Source of the DNA: Streptomyces yangpuensis
GTDB lineage: Bacteria; Actinomycetota; Actinomycetes; Streptomycetales; Streptomycetaceae
Assembly: GCF_001005295.1 (NCBI RefSeq)
Contig: NZ_LBMK01000002.1
Span: 1,209,545-1,273,544 of the forward strand
DNA: 64,000 bases
Direction of reading: 5' to 3'
In this document: positions 32,835 through 44,334 of the stretch, in pieces
Layout of the letters: every line of letters starts with the position of its first letter
Numbering within the stretch: the stretch's first letter is position 1
Notes under the pieces: model-generated
Seen by the model: only the letters and a program-made list of their open reading frames with translations
Told to the model about the DNA's origin: nothing
Databases searched by the model: none
Made by a program: the position numbers and the translations under genes

Positions 32835-34010
32835 CTACAGCCCGATCCAGCGAGCCATCCCCCCAAGGCCGTCGGGCGTCCGCCGAGACATGTGCACCAG
32901 TCCCCGGACCGTGCTCCGCGTTCCCGGCAGATGCCGTGTCTGCTCCGGTGCCACTTTCCGGGCCTGCGCCAGATACCGCAGCGACATCTTCGCAGAGCCC
33001 GCCTCCATTTCCACCAGCGCCCGGTCCACGAGGTACCGGGCCCGCCGCGACGTCAGCGTCGAGGCGGGCAGCTTCAGCCTGCGGGCCCGACTGAGAGCCT
33101 CGTCGAAGTCGGCCAGCACGATCGACGTGCCGATCTCGTGCAGTCGGACGTTCACCTGCCCGAAGGACAGCCAGTGGACCTCGCCGGCCTCGCCGCCGAC
33201 GCGGTCGGCGAGCTCCCGGGCCGCGGCCAGGTGCGTTTCGACGGCAGTCCGGTCCCCGGTCTTCGCAGCCACGGTGGCCGCGCCCAGGTGGAGCTGGCCG
33301 GTTACCACCACGGCCTCGCGGCTCGTCGCCCCGGCGAGGAGCGCCTGCCCCGACGAGATAAGAGGGAGGGATGTTGCGCACCGCCACAGGGTCGCCCGCT
33401 TGTACCGTTGCACGGCCTCCAGGCACGGGTCCGAGGCCCGGCCGGCGGCCCATCCCATTCGGTCCAGGGCGACGCGCGCGAGGTCGGGGTGGTCGAGCTT
33501 CAGCGCCACGTCGTGTGCGGTCCGGTATGCCGAGGCGAGGGCTCGCCATGCCTGGGTCGACGGCGCCGTCCACGCCGTGTGGGTCAGTTCCAGGATCAGG
33601 CCGGGGAGGGTCTTGGCTGCGGCCCTCAGATGGGTGGCTCGGACCTGCTGGCACAGGGCGTCGGCCGCGGCTGCCAGCTCCGGCACCGAGCGGACGGTGG
33701 GAAGCAGGGGGAGCGGGCCGAGGTCGTACCGGTCGAGGGCTTCTCGGATCGGTGCGACCAGAGCAACCAGCCGGTCCGGGGGCAGCGATGTCATGGCAGG
33801 GGGTCCTGCCAGCAGGGAAGTGTCCACCCTGAGAGCTTGCGCCACCGCCGCCACGAAACCGGGGGTCGCTGCACGTGCGCCGCATTCCACCTGGTTCAAG
33901 AGGCTGAGGCTGTAGGGGATACGGTCGGCGAGTTCGCGCTGTGTCAGGCGCGCGAGGCGCCGCTGCTCCTGGATACGGGATCCGGCGTGGTCATCTCTGG
34001 GTGCGGGCAT
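32835..34010 (-). CDS. XRE-family regulator with TPR-like C-terminal domain
   Basis: A 391-residue regulator. The helix-turn-helix lies at about residues 8-62 (RIQEQRRLARLTQRELADRI, PYSLSLLNQVECGARA). The remaining 320 residues are helical repeats with TPR-like spacing (AWRALASAYRTAHDVALKLD and the like), as in peptide-sensing actinobacterial XRE regulators. ATG at 34010 with GGAGATCAGC at good spacing; an extra six residues upstream are possible. It is divergent from the flavoprotein gene and upstream of the small-protein cluster, so it probably controls both. Confidence 0.9.
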   Translation of the reverse strand: MPAPRDDHAGSRIQEQRRLARLTQRELADRIPYSLSLLNQVECGARAATPGFVAAVAQALRVDTSLLAGPPAMTSLPPDRLVALVAPIREALDRYDLGPLPLLPTVRSVPELAAAADALCQQVRATHLRAAAKTLPGLILELTHTAWTAPSTQAWRALASAYRTAHDVALKLDHPDLARVALDRMGWAAGRASDPCLEAVQRYKRATLWRCATSLPLISSGQALLAGATSREAVVVTGQLHLGAATVAAKTGDRTAVETHLAAARELADRVGGEAGEVHWLSFGQVNVRLHEIGTSIVLADFDEALSRARRLKLPASTLTSRRARYLVDRALVEMEAGSAKMSLRYLAQARKVAPEQTRHLPGTRSTVRGLVHMSRRTPDGLGGMARWIGL

Positions 34011-34018
34011 GCTGATCT

Positions 34019-34045
34019 CCGTCCACAACTCGTGAGCATGGACGG
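34019..34045. promoter_or_regulatory. inverted repeat upstream of the XRE gene
   Basis: CCGTCCA (34019-34025) and TGGACGG (34039-34045) form perfect 7-bp arms separated by 13 bases, immediately upstream of the XRE start in the gap to the divergent flavoprotein gene. Position fits autoregulation and control of the flavoprotein. Confidence 0.5.
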
Positions 34046-34123
34046 TACCGGTGCTCCGTCTCCCGGGTATGCCCTCTCCCCGACTCCTGCCGGATCGAGG
34101 GTGATTGCATAGGCTCAGGCGCC

Positions 34124-34657
34124 ATGACGACGAGGACTCTCTACCTGCTCTGCTCGGCCGCGCCGCCCGTGTTCGACATCGCCGGCGTGGTTGAGGATGC
34201 CCAAGGCCGCGGCTGGGATGTGTGTCTCGGCCTGACGCCCACCGCCGCCGACTGGTTGGAGGACAGCCTGCCCGGCCTCGCTGCGCTCACCGGGCACCCG
34301 GTCCGCAGCCGATACAAGAGGCCCGGAGACCCGGATGCTTGGCCGAAGGCGGACGCGATCCTTGTTGCGCCGGCGACCTTCAACACCGTGAACGCGTGGG
34401 CGCTCGGGCTCACGGACCGGTTCGTCGTCGGGGTGGTTGCCGAGGGTATCGGCAAGGGGATTCCGATGGCGGTCATGCCGTGCGTGAACGCAGCCTACGC
34501 CCAGCATCGGGCGCTGGACCGGTCGTTGGGGGAGTTGAGGGAGATGGGCGTGGTGGTGCTGTACGGCGAGGGTGGGTTCGTGCCCAACCGGCCCGGCGAG
34601 AAGGTTCCCTATCCGTGGGGGCTCGCCCTTGACGCCGTAGACGGCCTCGGCCGGTAG
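34124..34657 (+). CDS. flavoprotein of the HFCD (Dfp/EpiD-like) fold
   Basis: A 177-residue protein. It starts TLYLLCSAAPPVFDIAGVVE, then DVCLGLTPTAADWL, a DAILVAPATFNTVNAWALGL motif and PMAVMPCVNAAY. These match the homo-oligomeric flavin-containing Cys decarboxylase fold (VAPATxNTxxKxAxG region, PxxxxPxMN/VN region), which decarboxylates a cysteine in coenzyme A or lanthipeptide biosynthesis. The usual catalytic His is not obvious. Divergent from the XRE gene. Substrate unknown; in Streptomyces this pairing is common. Confidence 0.88.
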   Translation: MTTRTLYLLCSAAPPVFDIAGVVEDAQGRGWDVCLGLTPTAADWLEDSLPGLAALTGHPVRSRYKRPGDPDAWPKADAILVAPATFNTVNAWALGLTDRFVVGVVAEGIGKGIPMAVMPCVNAAYAQHRALDRSLGELREMGVVVLYGEGGFVPNRPGEKVPYPWGLALDAVDGLGR

Positions 34658-34775
34658 GTCCGGGCGCGTACGCACGCAAGCCCCCTCCCGTCTGAGGGTG
34701 AGATGTGGGGCCGTGGTGTCCAGGCGGAGAGGTCCGGGACTGCGGGGGACCGCCCGGGAGGCCAGTCGGCCTCAG

Positions 34776-34815
34776 CCCCGGCCGGTGCGCGGCGCACGCC
34801 GCGCACCGGCCGGGG
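34776..34815. terminator. strong bidirectional terminator
   Basis: CCCCGGCCGGTGCGCGGC (34776-34793), loop GCAC, and GCCGCGCACCGGCCGGGG (34798-34815): a perfect 18-bp stem between the convergent flavoprotein and sphingomyelinase-like genes. Probably acts on both strands. Confidence 0.88.
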
Positions 34816-34823
34816 TGGGGACT

Positions 34824-35822
34824 TCAGCGGCCGATCACCGGGTAGTGGTCGGAGAGGTTGGTGTAGGTGTAGGAGGTGCCCCAGCTGGAGACCGTCCAGG
34901 GCGCCGACTCCTCCTTGACCACGTTGTTCTCCCAGCCCGCCGGGCGGGCGTTGCCCTTGCGGTAGAGCACGTAGTCCAGGTCCTCGCGCGGGTCCGTCGG
35001 GTAACGGTACTTCGCTATCGAGTTCAGCGCCGTGTCGAAGGAGTACGGGTGGCCCGTGCGGGTGTCGGTGTCGGCGAGGTCGGCGTTGGCGAGCATCGTC
35101 GCGTACTCGGGGGTGCGCGAGTCGACGTTGAGGTCGCCCGCCAGGATGACCTGCTCGTTCGCCGGGATGTTCTTGCCGTCCAGGAAGGCGTCCACGGCTC
35201 GGAACTGACGCGCGCGCATCTCCGCGGCCTCGCCCGCGCCGCAGCCCGGGTCGGTGGACTGCGCGTGCGTGCCGACCACGTGCACCCTGGTGCCGTTGAC
35301 GTTCAGCACGACGTAGGCGAAGCCCTTGTTGGACCACCAGTCGGCGCCGCAGGCGTCCTTGTAGACGTACTGCTCCTTGCGGACGATCGGCCACTTGCTG
35401 AGGACCGTGACGCCGCCGTCCTCCGGGGTGGTGGAGGAGTAGGCGCCGCCCGTGGCGTCCCAGCCCGTCTTGCTGCGGCCGACGACCGGGGTCTGGTACG
35501 GGTACTGCGCGGCGGAGTTCGCCTTCAGCGCGTCCGAGGAGCTGTTGTCGAAGGCCTCCTGGAGCACGACCACGTCGTGGCCCTGGTAGAAGGAGGTCCT
35601 CGGGATCGCCGCGGCCCGGTGGTCCTGGCCCCAGTTCGGGTAGAGGTTCTTGCTCATCAGGAACACGTTGTAGGACAGGACGCTCAGCCGTGGGGCGGCG
35701 GCGTTCTCCGCGGCCGTGGCGGCCGTGGCGGCGGGAGCGGTGGTGGTGGCCAGTGCGCCTGCGGCGACCGCGGCGACGGCCGTGGCGGCGGCGCGGCGCG
35801 AGCGGGTCGTGGAAAGCAGCAT
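34824..35822 (-). CDS. secreted sphingomyelinase-like phosphodiesterase (endonuclease/exonuclease/phosphatase fold)
   Basis: A 332-residue exported enzyme. The N-terminus has SRRAAATAVAAVAAGALATT, a long twin-Arg-type signal peptide. The mature domain has the EEP-fold metal and catalytic motifs LSYNVFLM, VVLQEAFDN (Glu), VVGTHAQS, LAGDLNVDSRTPEY (Asp-Asn), DLDYVLYRK and LSDHYPVIG (Asp-His), matching bacterial neutral sphingomyelinase/phospholipase C. ATG at 35822 was chosen because GGAG lies upstream; an alternative at 35837 is in the same frame. A role on host or soil lipids is likely. Monocistronic. Confidence 0.9.
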   Translation of the reverse strand: MLLSTTRSRRAAATAVAAVAAGALATTTAPAATAATAAENAAAPRLSVLSYNVFLMSKNLYPNWGQDHRAAAIPRTSFYQGHDVVVLQEAFDNSSSDALKANSAAQYPYQTPVVGRSKTGWDATGGAYSSTTPEDGGVTVLSKWPIVRKEQYVYKDACGADWWSNKGFAYVVLNVNGTRVHVVGTHAQSTDPGCGAGEAAEMRARQFRAVDAFLDGKNIPANEQVILAGDLNVDSRTPEYATMLANADLADTDTRTGHPYSFDTALNSIAKYRYPTDPREDLDYVLYRKGNARPAGWENNVVKEESAPWTVSSWGTSYTYTNLSDHYPVIGR

Positions 35823-35952
35823 GAAGGTCTCCGTCATTCCTGCGGGGGAAGATCGACGCCGTCATACAAGCAGCAGCAGTTACCTCTGGGTAACACCCGT
35901 GCAGAGACTTTCTGTCCGTGAGACGGCCGTCCGGTGCTCGCATACTTGTCAT

Positions 35953-36849
35953 ATGAGGAGAACGGACTCGGCACACCCCACCGGACCTGCGGTCACGCGC
36001 CGCACCGACCCCGCACCGCCGCCGCCCGGCGGGGTGCTGTGGACCATCGCCGGTGACGTCCGCGCGCTGCTGATGCTGCCCGCCGCCTTCACGATGCAGG
36101 TCGCGCACCCGGCCATCGCCGCTGGCGTCGACGAGTACTCCGTCTTCCGCACCGACCCCTGGGGCCGCGGCGAACGCTCCCTGCGCTCGGTCCAGCTGTG
36201 GGTGTACGGCGGGGAGGACGCCGCCGAGGAGGGCCGCCGGGTCCGCCGCCTGCACAAGGACATCCAGGGCACCGACACCCGGGGCCGGCGCTACCACTCC
36301 CTCGACCCCGCCTGCTACGCGTGGGTCCACGCCACCGGCTTCCCGGTCTACCTGTACGCCGGTCGCTACCTGCTGCGCCGCTTCACCCCGGCCCAGGAGC
36401 AGCAGCTCTACCGCGAGTGGCTGCAGGTCGGCCGGATCCTCGGCCTGCGCGACCGGGACATGCCGCAGACCATCGAGGAGTACTGGACGTACTGGGGCCG
36501 GATGCTGGCCGAGGAGATCGAGCCGACCGCGGTCGCCCGCGAGCTGGTCGCCACCGACGTGCCGCTGCCCCGGCCCGAGGGCGGGCCGCTCCCCGTACGG
36601 CTGCTGCTGCGGCTGACCTGGCCGGTGCTGCGAGCGGCGTTCCTGCGGCTGCGGGCCTTCGTCACCGCCGGGTACATGCCGCCCGAGGCGCGCGCCGCGA
36701 TCGGGCTGGAGTGGAGCCCGGCACAGGAGCGCCGGCTGCGCCGCTTCAGCACGGCCGTACGGCTCCTCGTACCGCTGCTGCCCGAACGGCTCCGGTACCT
36801 GCCGATCGCCTACCGGGCCCGCGCCGCCTGGCACGCGGGGCGCGGCTGA
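35953..36849 (+). CDS. MpaB-like oxygenase (DUF2236)
   Basis: A 298-residue protein. It has the MpaB core LWTIAGDVRALLMLPAAFTM, QVAHPAIAAGVDEYSVF with the conserved His, RTDPWGRG and WVHATGFPVYLYAGRYL. The family includes a fungal oxygenase that cuts prenyl chains and the latex-clearing proteins of rubber degraders; it may bind heme. ATG at 35953 lies without a clear ribosome-binding site after a CATACT-like -10, so the transcript could be leaderless. Convergent with the M1 peptidase gene. Confidence 0.85.
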   Translation: MRRTDSAHPTGPAVTRRTDPAPPPPGGVLWTIAGDVRALLMLPAAFTMQVAHPAIAAGVDEYSVFRTDPWGRGERSLRSVQLWVYGGEDAAEEGRRVRRLHKDIQGTDTRGRRYHSLDPACYAWVHATGFPVYLYAGRYLLRRFTPAQEQQLYREWLQVGRILGLRDRDMPQTIEEYWTYWGRMLAEEIEPTAVARELVATDVPLPRPEGGPLPVRLLLRLTWPVLRAAFLRLRAFVTAGYMPPEARAAIGLEWSPAQERRLRRFSTAVRLLVPLLPERLRYLPIAYRARAAWHAGRG

Positions 36850-36865
36850 CCGTACGTACGCCGGA

Positions 36866-36898
36866 CCCGCGGCCTCCGCCGGATGCGGGGGCCACGGG
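36866..36898. terminator. imperfect terminator between convergent genes
   Basis: CCCGCGGCCTCCGC (36866-36879) and GCGGGGGCCACGGG (36885-36898) pair at 12 of 14 positions with a five-base loop. Placed between the MpaB and M1-peptidase stops. Confidence 0.5.
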
Positions 36899-36910
36899 CC
36901 GGGCGCGGGC

Positions 36911-38470
36911 TCAGTGCCGGTGGCCGTGCCCGGTGCCGTGTCCGGAGCCGTGTCCGGTGTCGTGGACGGTGTTGGTCTCCGCGATCTTCTTCCAGGACTT
37001 CGGCTCGGCGGCGGGCTTCGCGGGGGCGGACTGCTGCGCCGAGCGGGCCGCCGGCTTCGCGGCCGTCGGGTTCAGCGCCGAGGCCTCGGGCCTGCCCGGG
37101 GTGTAGAGCCAGGTCTCGAACAGCTGGGCCAGGGGCTTGCCGGAGGCCTGCTCGGCGTACCGGACGAAGTCCCCGACCTTGGCGTTGCCGTAGGCCCGCT
37201 CGGTCGGCCAGCCCTTGAGGATCCGGAAGAACGCCTCGTCGCCGATCTCGTTGCGCAGCGCCTGGAGGGCGATGGCGCCGCGGTCGTAGACGGCCCCGTG
37301 GAACTGGTTCTCCGGACCGGGGTCACCCGGCTTGACCTGCCAGAAGGCGTCCTCCGCGGGGCGCAGGGAGTAGGCCCAGTCGGCGAGCTCCTGCGCCGTG
37401 CCCTCACCCTCCTTCTCCGACCACAGCCACTGGCTGTAGCGGGCGAAGCCCTCGTTGATCCAGATGTCCTTCCAGCCCTCCACGGACACGCTGTCGCCGT
37501 ACCACTGGTGTGCCAGCTCGTGCACGACCACCGAGACGTTCGCACCGTTCTGGAACTGGCGCGGACCGTAGAACGACCGGGTCTGGGTCTCCAGGGCGAA
37601 GCCGGCGTTCACGTTCGGCACGTAGCCGCCCAGCGCGTTGAAGGGGTACGGCCCGAAGACCCCCTCCAGCCACTCGGTGACCTCGCCGGTGCGCTCCACG
37701 CTCGCGCGCGCCGCGCCCGCGTTGTCGCCGAGGTCCTTGCTGTACGCGTTGACGATCGGCAGCCCGCTCGCCGTCCTGTCGGTGGTGATGTCGAACCTGC
37801 CGACGGCGAGGGTGGCCAGATAGGTGGCCTGCGGCTTGTTCGAGCGCCAGTTGTACCGGGTCCAGCCGAGCCGCGAAGTCTGCGACTGGAGCACGCCGTT
37901 GCTGATGGCCTGGGTGCCGTCGGGCACGTTGACCGACACGTCGAAGGTGGCCTTGTCCAGCGGGTGGTCGTTGCTGGGGAACCACCAGACGGCCGAGTCG
38001 GGCTCCTGCGCCGCCACGCCGCCGTCCGGGGTGCGCTGCCAGGCCGTCCAGCCGTCGACCTTCAGCTCGGACGGCTTGCCGGCGTAACGGACGACGACGG
38101 TCAGCGGGGTGTTGCGCGCCAGCGGCTTCGCCGGGGTGACCTCCACCTCGTGCGCGCCGGACGTGGCGAACTTCGCCTTCGCGCCGTTGACCCGGATCTC
38201 GCTGACCTTCAGGCCGAAGTCGAGGTTGAAACGGGACAGGTCCTGCTTGGCGGTGGCGATCAGGGTCGCGGTGCCCTCCAGCAGGTCGGTCGTCGGCTGG
38301 TACTTCAGGCGCAGGTCGTAGTGCGACACGTCGTATCCGCCGTTGCCGCTGGCCGGGTAGTAGGGATCGCCGATACCCGGGGCGCCCGGACCGGAACTCG
38401 CCGCCGACGCCGGGATCACCAGCAGGAGGGAAGCGGCGAGCACGCTCGGGACGATGACTTTGCGGTGCAC
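36911..38470 (-). CDS. secreted M1-family metallopeptidase with His-rich tail
   Basis: A 519-residue exported zinc peptidase. Signal peptide with core VIVPSVLAASLLLVIPASA. The M1 zinc site is HELAH at about residues 317-321 with the third ligand 18 residues on in INEGF. The usual GAMEN exopeptidase motif appears as GFALE. The C-terminus, after a Pro/Ala linker, ends HGSGHGTGHGHRH, a metal-binding tail. GTG at 38470 was chosen for its GGAG site; a TTG four codons upstream is an alternative. It likely releases amino acids or trims peptides outside the cell. Confidence 0.9.
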   Translation of the reverse strand: MHRKVIVPSVLAASLLLVIPASAASSGPGAPGIGDPYYPASGNGGYDVSHYDLRLKYQPTTDLLEGTATLIATAKQDLSRFNLDFGLKVSEIRVNGAKAKFATSGAHEVEVTPAKPLARNTPLTVVVRYAGKPSELKVDGWTAWQRTPDGGVAAQEPDSAVWWFPSNDHPLDKATFDVSVNVPDGTQAISNGVLQSQTSRLGWTRYNWRSNKPQATYLATLAVGRFDITTDRTASGLPIVNAYSKDLGDNAGAARASVERTGEVTEWLEGVFGPYPFNALGGYVPNVNAGFALETQTRSFYGPRQFQNGANVSVVVHELAHQWYGDSVSVEGWKDIWINEGFARYSQWLWSEKEGEGTAQELADWAYSLRPAEDAFWQVKPGDPGPENQFHGAVYDRGAIALQALRNEIGDEAFFRILKGWPTERAYGNAKVGDFVRYAEQASGKPLAQLFETWLYTPGRPEASALNPTAAKPAARSAQQSAPAKPAAEPKSWKKIAETNTVHDTGHGSGHGTGHGHRH

Positions 38471-38953
38471 GGATGGCTCCAAGTGTTAGGGGAGACAGCT
38501 CGGTTCAAGGTCGTCGCTCGACCGTATTCACCCCTGGCCGCTCAGGTCATGTCCATGGCCCCGGCTGTCACACGATCGCCATTCGGCCGTCACGCGTCCG
38601 CGCGCGGAGCGGTACTGACCCAGCCGCGCGGCTGCCGCCGGCCCGCCCGCACCCGCTCCGGCCTGCGCCCCGGCCGCCGGGTGGCCCGGCCCCGACGGCC
38701 CGCCGGACCTCCCGGTCCCGCCCGCGGGAACGGCCGGATCGACACGACGGCCCCGCGGCACGCACCCGCCCCGCAGGTGCGCGGTCGTCCTCGTGCCCGG
38801 TCGGTGGTGGGGGCAACGCCCCGTGGGGGACGGAGGCGCACGTTCGTGCACGAGGAACTCCCCGCCGGACCCCGACCGCTGACAAGCCCGTCCGCCCGGC
38901 GGGCGCCGGGACCGCCCTACCCGCCGTACCGGACAGTCGGTACCGTGCCGCGC
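38471..38953. other. 483-base divergent intergenic region
   Basis: Between the M1 peptidase and the SCO6745-family gene. Long open frames occur on both strands but only because of the high GC; none has a ribosome-binding site or a sensible composition (Arg/Pro/Gly shadow peptides). It holds the two divergent promoters. I see no gene, RNA or clear operator here. Confidence 0.5.
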
Positions 38954-39817
38954 ATGACCCTTCATCCGCTTGCCGCGCGACGCTGCTGGCACGCCGCCGT
39001 CAACCCGCTGCACGCCACCGTCTACTTCTCGCCGGAGATCGCAGAGGAGTTCGCCGCCCTCGGCATATCGGACCCCGTCGCCGTCAACCTGGCGCACCGC
39101 TCCGCCGCGATGGGCGCCGTCGGGGCCGGTGCGGTCACCGCCACCTTCTACAACTACCGGCACGACCTCGTCGCCCGGCACCTGCCCGCCGTCTGGGACA
39201 CCGTCACCCCCGAGCAGGCCCTCGCCGCCCGGCTGCGCGCCGCCGACGCCGCCCTCACCCGCCTCCTCGGCGCCGGCACCGTGAAGTCCCCCGAGGTGGC
39301 CGAGGCCGCCGACCTGGCGATGCGCGCCACCGAGGGCTGCACCCGGCACGCCCGCACCCTCTACGCCGCTCACGCCGACCTCCCCGTGCCCGAGGAGCCG
39401 CACCTGAGGCTGTGGCACGCCACCACCCTGCTGCGCGAGCACCGCGGCGACGGCCACCTCGCCGCCCTGCTCCTCGCCGGCCTGGACCCCGTCGAGGCGC
39501 TGGTCAGCCACACCGCCACCGGCAAGGGCATGACCCCGAAGTGGCTCAAGGCCATGCGCGGCTGGACGCAGGACGACCTCGACGCCGCGGCCGGCCGGCT
39601 GCGCGCACGCGGCGTGCTCGACGACGCCGGCGAGCTGACCGAGCAGGGCGCGGCCCTGCGCGAGCAGCTGGAGAGCGACACCGACCGGCTCGACGCCGCC
39701 CCCTACGAGCACCTCGGCGCGGACGGCCTGGCCCGTCTCACCGACCTCGGCGGCGCCCTGGTCGTCAAGGCCGTGACCGCCGGTGCCTTCCCCAGGGACC
39801 TCATGGGCAGGGCCTGA
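38954..39817 (+). CDS. SCO6745-family protein
   Basis: A 287-residue helical protein. It opens TLHPLAARRCWHAAVNPLHA, with LAHRSAAMGAVGAGAVTATFYNY after a 40-residue helix pair, then RLWHATTLLREHRGDGH and a helix-turn-helix-like region ending in LTEQGAALRE, similar to a winged-helix. This matches the Streptomyces family named after SCO6745, of unknown function; the C-terminal part looks like a MarR-type DNA-binding domain. ATG at 38954. It lies 84 bases upstream of tex. Confidence 0.87.
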   Translation: MTLHPLAARRCWHAAVNPLHATVYFSPEIAEEFAALGISDPVAVNLAHRSAAMGAVGAGAVTATFYNYRHDLVARHLPAVWDTVTPEQALAARLRAADAALTRLLGAGTVKSPEVAEAADLAMRATEGCTRHARTLYAAHADLPVPEEPHLRLWHATTLLREHRGDGHLAALLLAGLDPVEALVSHTATGKGMTPKWLKAMRGWTQDDLDAAAGRLRARGVLDDAGELTEQGAALREQLESDTDRLDAAPYEHLGADGLARLTDLGGALVVKAVTAGAFPRDLMGRA

Positions 39818-39901
39818 CGGGCAGGGCTCCCGCCGTCCGTCGCGACCACCTGCCACAATTGGCAGCCTTCCAGTGCAAACGAAGGCAGGCGGGACCCGAT
39901 C

Positions 39902-42349
<2,448 letters not shown>

Positions 42350-42360
42350 CCCGGAGCGTC

Positions 42361-42392
42361 GGGGGTGTGCGGGAGGAGTCCCGCACACCCCC
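42361..42392. terminator. terminator of tex
   Basis: GGGGGTGTGCGGGA (42361-42374), loop GGAG, TCCCGCACACCCCC (42379-42392): a perfect 14-bp stem starting 12 bases after the tex stop. Confidence 0.9.
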
Positions 42393-42656
42393 AGGGGCGG
42401 CCCCCGGCCACCCGGCGCGTGAGGATCTTCGTACGTGATGGCCGAATAGGTTCCCCACCTGGGGACTTTCCTTGCCAACTCCCGTACAAGATCTGTAGGC
42501 ATGGTGGAACGCCCGTTCGTCATCCGGCGGACGGGCTTCCGTGTTTCCTCCCTCAGGACTGCATTCCCCGAGGCCGCCTTGAAGGCACAGGACGTCATGC
42601 CCATGCCCACACACGTCTACCGACGCTGCCCCGGAAAGGCTCCGAAGAGGGATCAC

Positions 42657-43157
42657 ATGCCCCACCGGCAACTCAGCATTCGTAAAAGGTGCGAGAACAT
42701 TCTCGGCCATCTGGATCTGACCCATCCGTTCTCGCTCGACGCCCTGTGCGGGCGGATAGCCGAGCAGCGCGGCCGCCCCATCCAGCTCCATCCCCTCCCC
42801 AAGGAGGCGGCGGAATCCGGGGTCTGCGGACTGTGGGTGGGCACGGCCAGCGTCGACTACGTCTTCTACGAGGCGCAGACCACCCCGCTGCACCGGGAGC
42901 ACATCGTCCTCCACGAGCTCGGCCACATCCTCTTCGGACACCACTCGCTGGAGGGCGAGGAGACCGACGACGGCGCCCCGGTCGTACTGGGCCGCACCAA
43001 CTACACCACCCGCCAGGAGCAGGAGGCGGAGATGCTCGCCAGCATGATCCGCATCCGTACCGCCCACGCCGGCCCGCGCACCCCCGCCCGGCACCGGGGC
43101 ACCCTCGCCCGGCTGGAGTCCGCCATGGGGTACGAGCGGGGCACCGATGGCGGCTGA
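42657..43157 (+). CDS. ImmA/IrrE-family metallo-endopeptidase
   Basis: A 166-residue protein. HELGH at residues 86-90 is the zinc site, with a later acidic ligand in QEQEAEML. IrrE/ImmA enzymes cleave regulators such as repressors under DNA damage or phage conditions. ATG at 42657 was chosen for the AGAGGGA site just upstream; the frame is open back to 42501 but carries no signal or motif there. It overlaps the MAB_1171c-like gene by 11 bases, a common actinobacterial pairing. No antitoxin-type helix-turn-helix gene is next to it. Confidence 0.9.
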   Translation: MPHRQLSIRKRCENILGHLDLTHPFSLDALCGRIAEQRGRPIQLHPLPKEAAESGVCGLWVGTASVDYVFYEAQTTPLHREHIVLHELGHILFGHHSLEGEETDDGAPVVLGRTNYTTRQEQEAEMLASMIRIRTAHAGPRTPARHRGTLARLESAMGYERGTDGG

Positions 43158-44334
43158 CCTGACCGACTTCGGCAACTGGCTCGCCGTCCCGAGCGTGGTG
43201 TTCCTGTGGGCCGCCGTCCTGCTGCGTGCCCCGGGCGCCCTGCGCTCGCCCCAGCAGCGCGGCCTGTGGCTGGCCGTCGCGACCGCCGCCGCCGCGATGA
43301 CCCTCAACCTGCCCGACGTCGTCTCCTACGCCATGAGCCGCGGCGCGGCCTACGCCCACTCCATCGGGCTGGCCCGCAACCTCATCGGGGTGCTCTCGGC
43401 GGGCGCCGTGCTCTACTTCGTTGCCGCCACCACCCGCGGCCGCCGCCTCCGGCTCGCCTCCTGCGCCGCCACCGTGGCCTGGCTGACCGCCCTCGTGGCC
43501 CTGGACGCCGCCACCTCCGCCCACGGCACCCACACCATGCCCCCGGCCGGCGACCCGGTGCCCTCCCTTGCCTACTGGCTCGTGCTGATCTCGGCCCACG
43601 TGATCGCCAACACCGTCTGCGTCGCCCTGTGCTGGCGCTACAGCCGGCGCGCCGAGAGCCGGGGGCTGGCCGCCGGCCTGCTCCTCTTCGGCCTCGGCAC
43701 CGCGCTCGCCGGACTGTTCTGGCTCGCCTACCTGGTCAAGGCGCTGTTCGCCAACACCTGGGCGATGCCCGCCCTCCCGCTGCTGATGAACCTGCACGGC
43801 ATGCTGCGCGCCGCCGCGATCCTCGTGCCCACCCTGTTCACCCTCCGGCGCACCCTCGCCGACATCGCCACCGCCTGGCGGCTGTGGCCGCTGTGGCGCG
43901 ACCTCGTCGACGCCGTTCCGCACGTCGCCCTCAACAAGCCGCGCTCGGGCCGGGTGGCCGAGCTGCTGTGGCCGCCGGTCCCGCGCAACCTGCTGGTCTA
44001 CCGCAAGGTCATCGAGACGCGCGACGCCATCCTGGTCCTGGGGGAGTACGTCCGGCCGGGCGCCCTGGAGCAGGCCCGCGGCCGGGCCGCCGACCACGGG
44101 ATCCCCGAGCAGCGGCGCACGGCGGCCGCGCTGGCCCGCGTACTGAAGGACGCACGGCGGGCCAAGCTCGCCGGCCTGCCCGGGTGGCCGGGCGAGGCGG
44201 CCGCGCTGGAACTGCCCGCAGTCGTCCAGAGTCCGAACGAAGGCGGGGACCTGGCGGACGAGGCACGGTTCCTCGTCGACGTCGCCGAGGCCTACACCTC
44301 GCCGGCCACCACCGAGGAAGTGAACGCGCCGTGA
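43147..44334 (+). CDS. MAB_1171c-family membrane protein (DUF6545-like C-terminus)
   Basis: A 395-residue protein. The N-terminal half has about seven hydrophobic segments (LAVPSVVFLWAAVLLRAPGA, GVLSAGAVLYFVAATT, LAYWLVLISAHVIANTVCVA, FGLGTALAGLFWLAYLV among them). The C-terminal half is soluble and helical with the RNLLVYRKVIETRDAIL core typical of the family. It always follows an ImmA/IrrE gene in Streptomyces, so the peptidase may act on, or be held by, this protein at the membrane. Ends overlapping the SDR start. Confidence 0.87.
   Translation: MAADLTDFGNWLAVPSVVFLWAAVLLRAPGALRSPQQRGLWLAVATAAAAMTLNLPDVVSYAMSRGAAYAHSIGLARNLIGVLSAGAVLYFVAATTRGRRLRLASCAATVAWLTALVALDAATSAHGTHTMPPAGDPVPSLAYWLVLISAHVIANTVCVALCWRYSRRAESRGLAAGLLLFGLGTALAGLFWLAYLVKALFANTWAMPALPLLMNLHGMLRAAAILVPTLFTLRRTLADIATAWRLWPLWRDLVDAVPHVALNKPRSGRVAELLWPPVPRNLLVYRKVIETRDAILVLGEYVRPGALEQARGRAADHGIPEQRRTAAALARVLKDARRAKLAGLPGWPGEAAALELPAVVQSPNEGGDLADEARFLVDVAEAYTSPATTEEVNAP

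Noticed and set aside
38568..38885. 105-codon minus-strand frame in the 483-base gap
   Set aside because: Arg/Gly/Pro-rich composition, no ribosome-binding site, and similar open frames on the other strand; typical of high-GC non-coding DNA.
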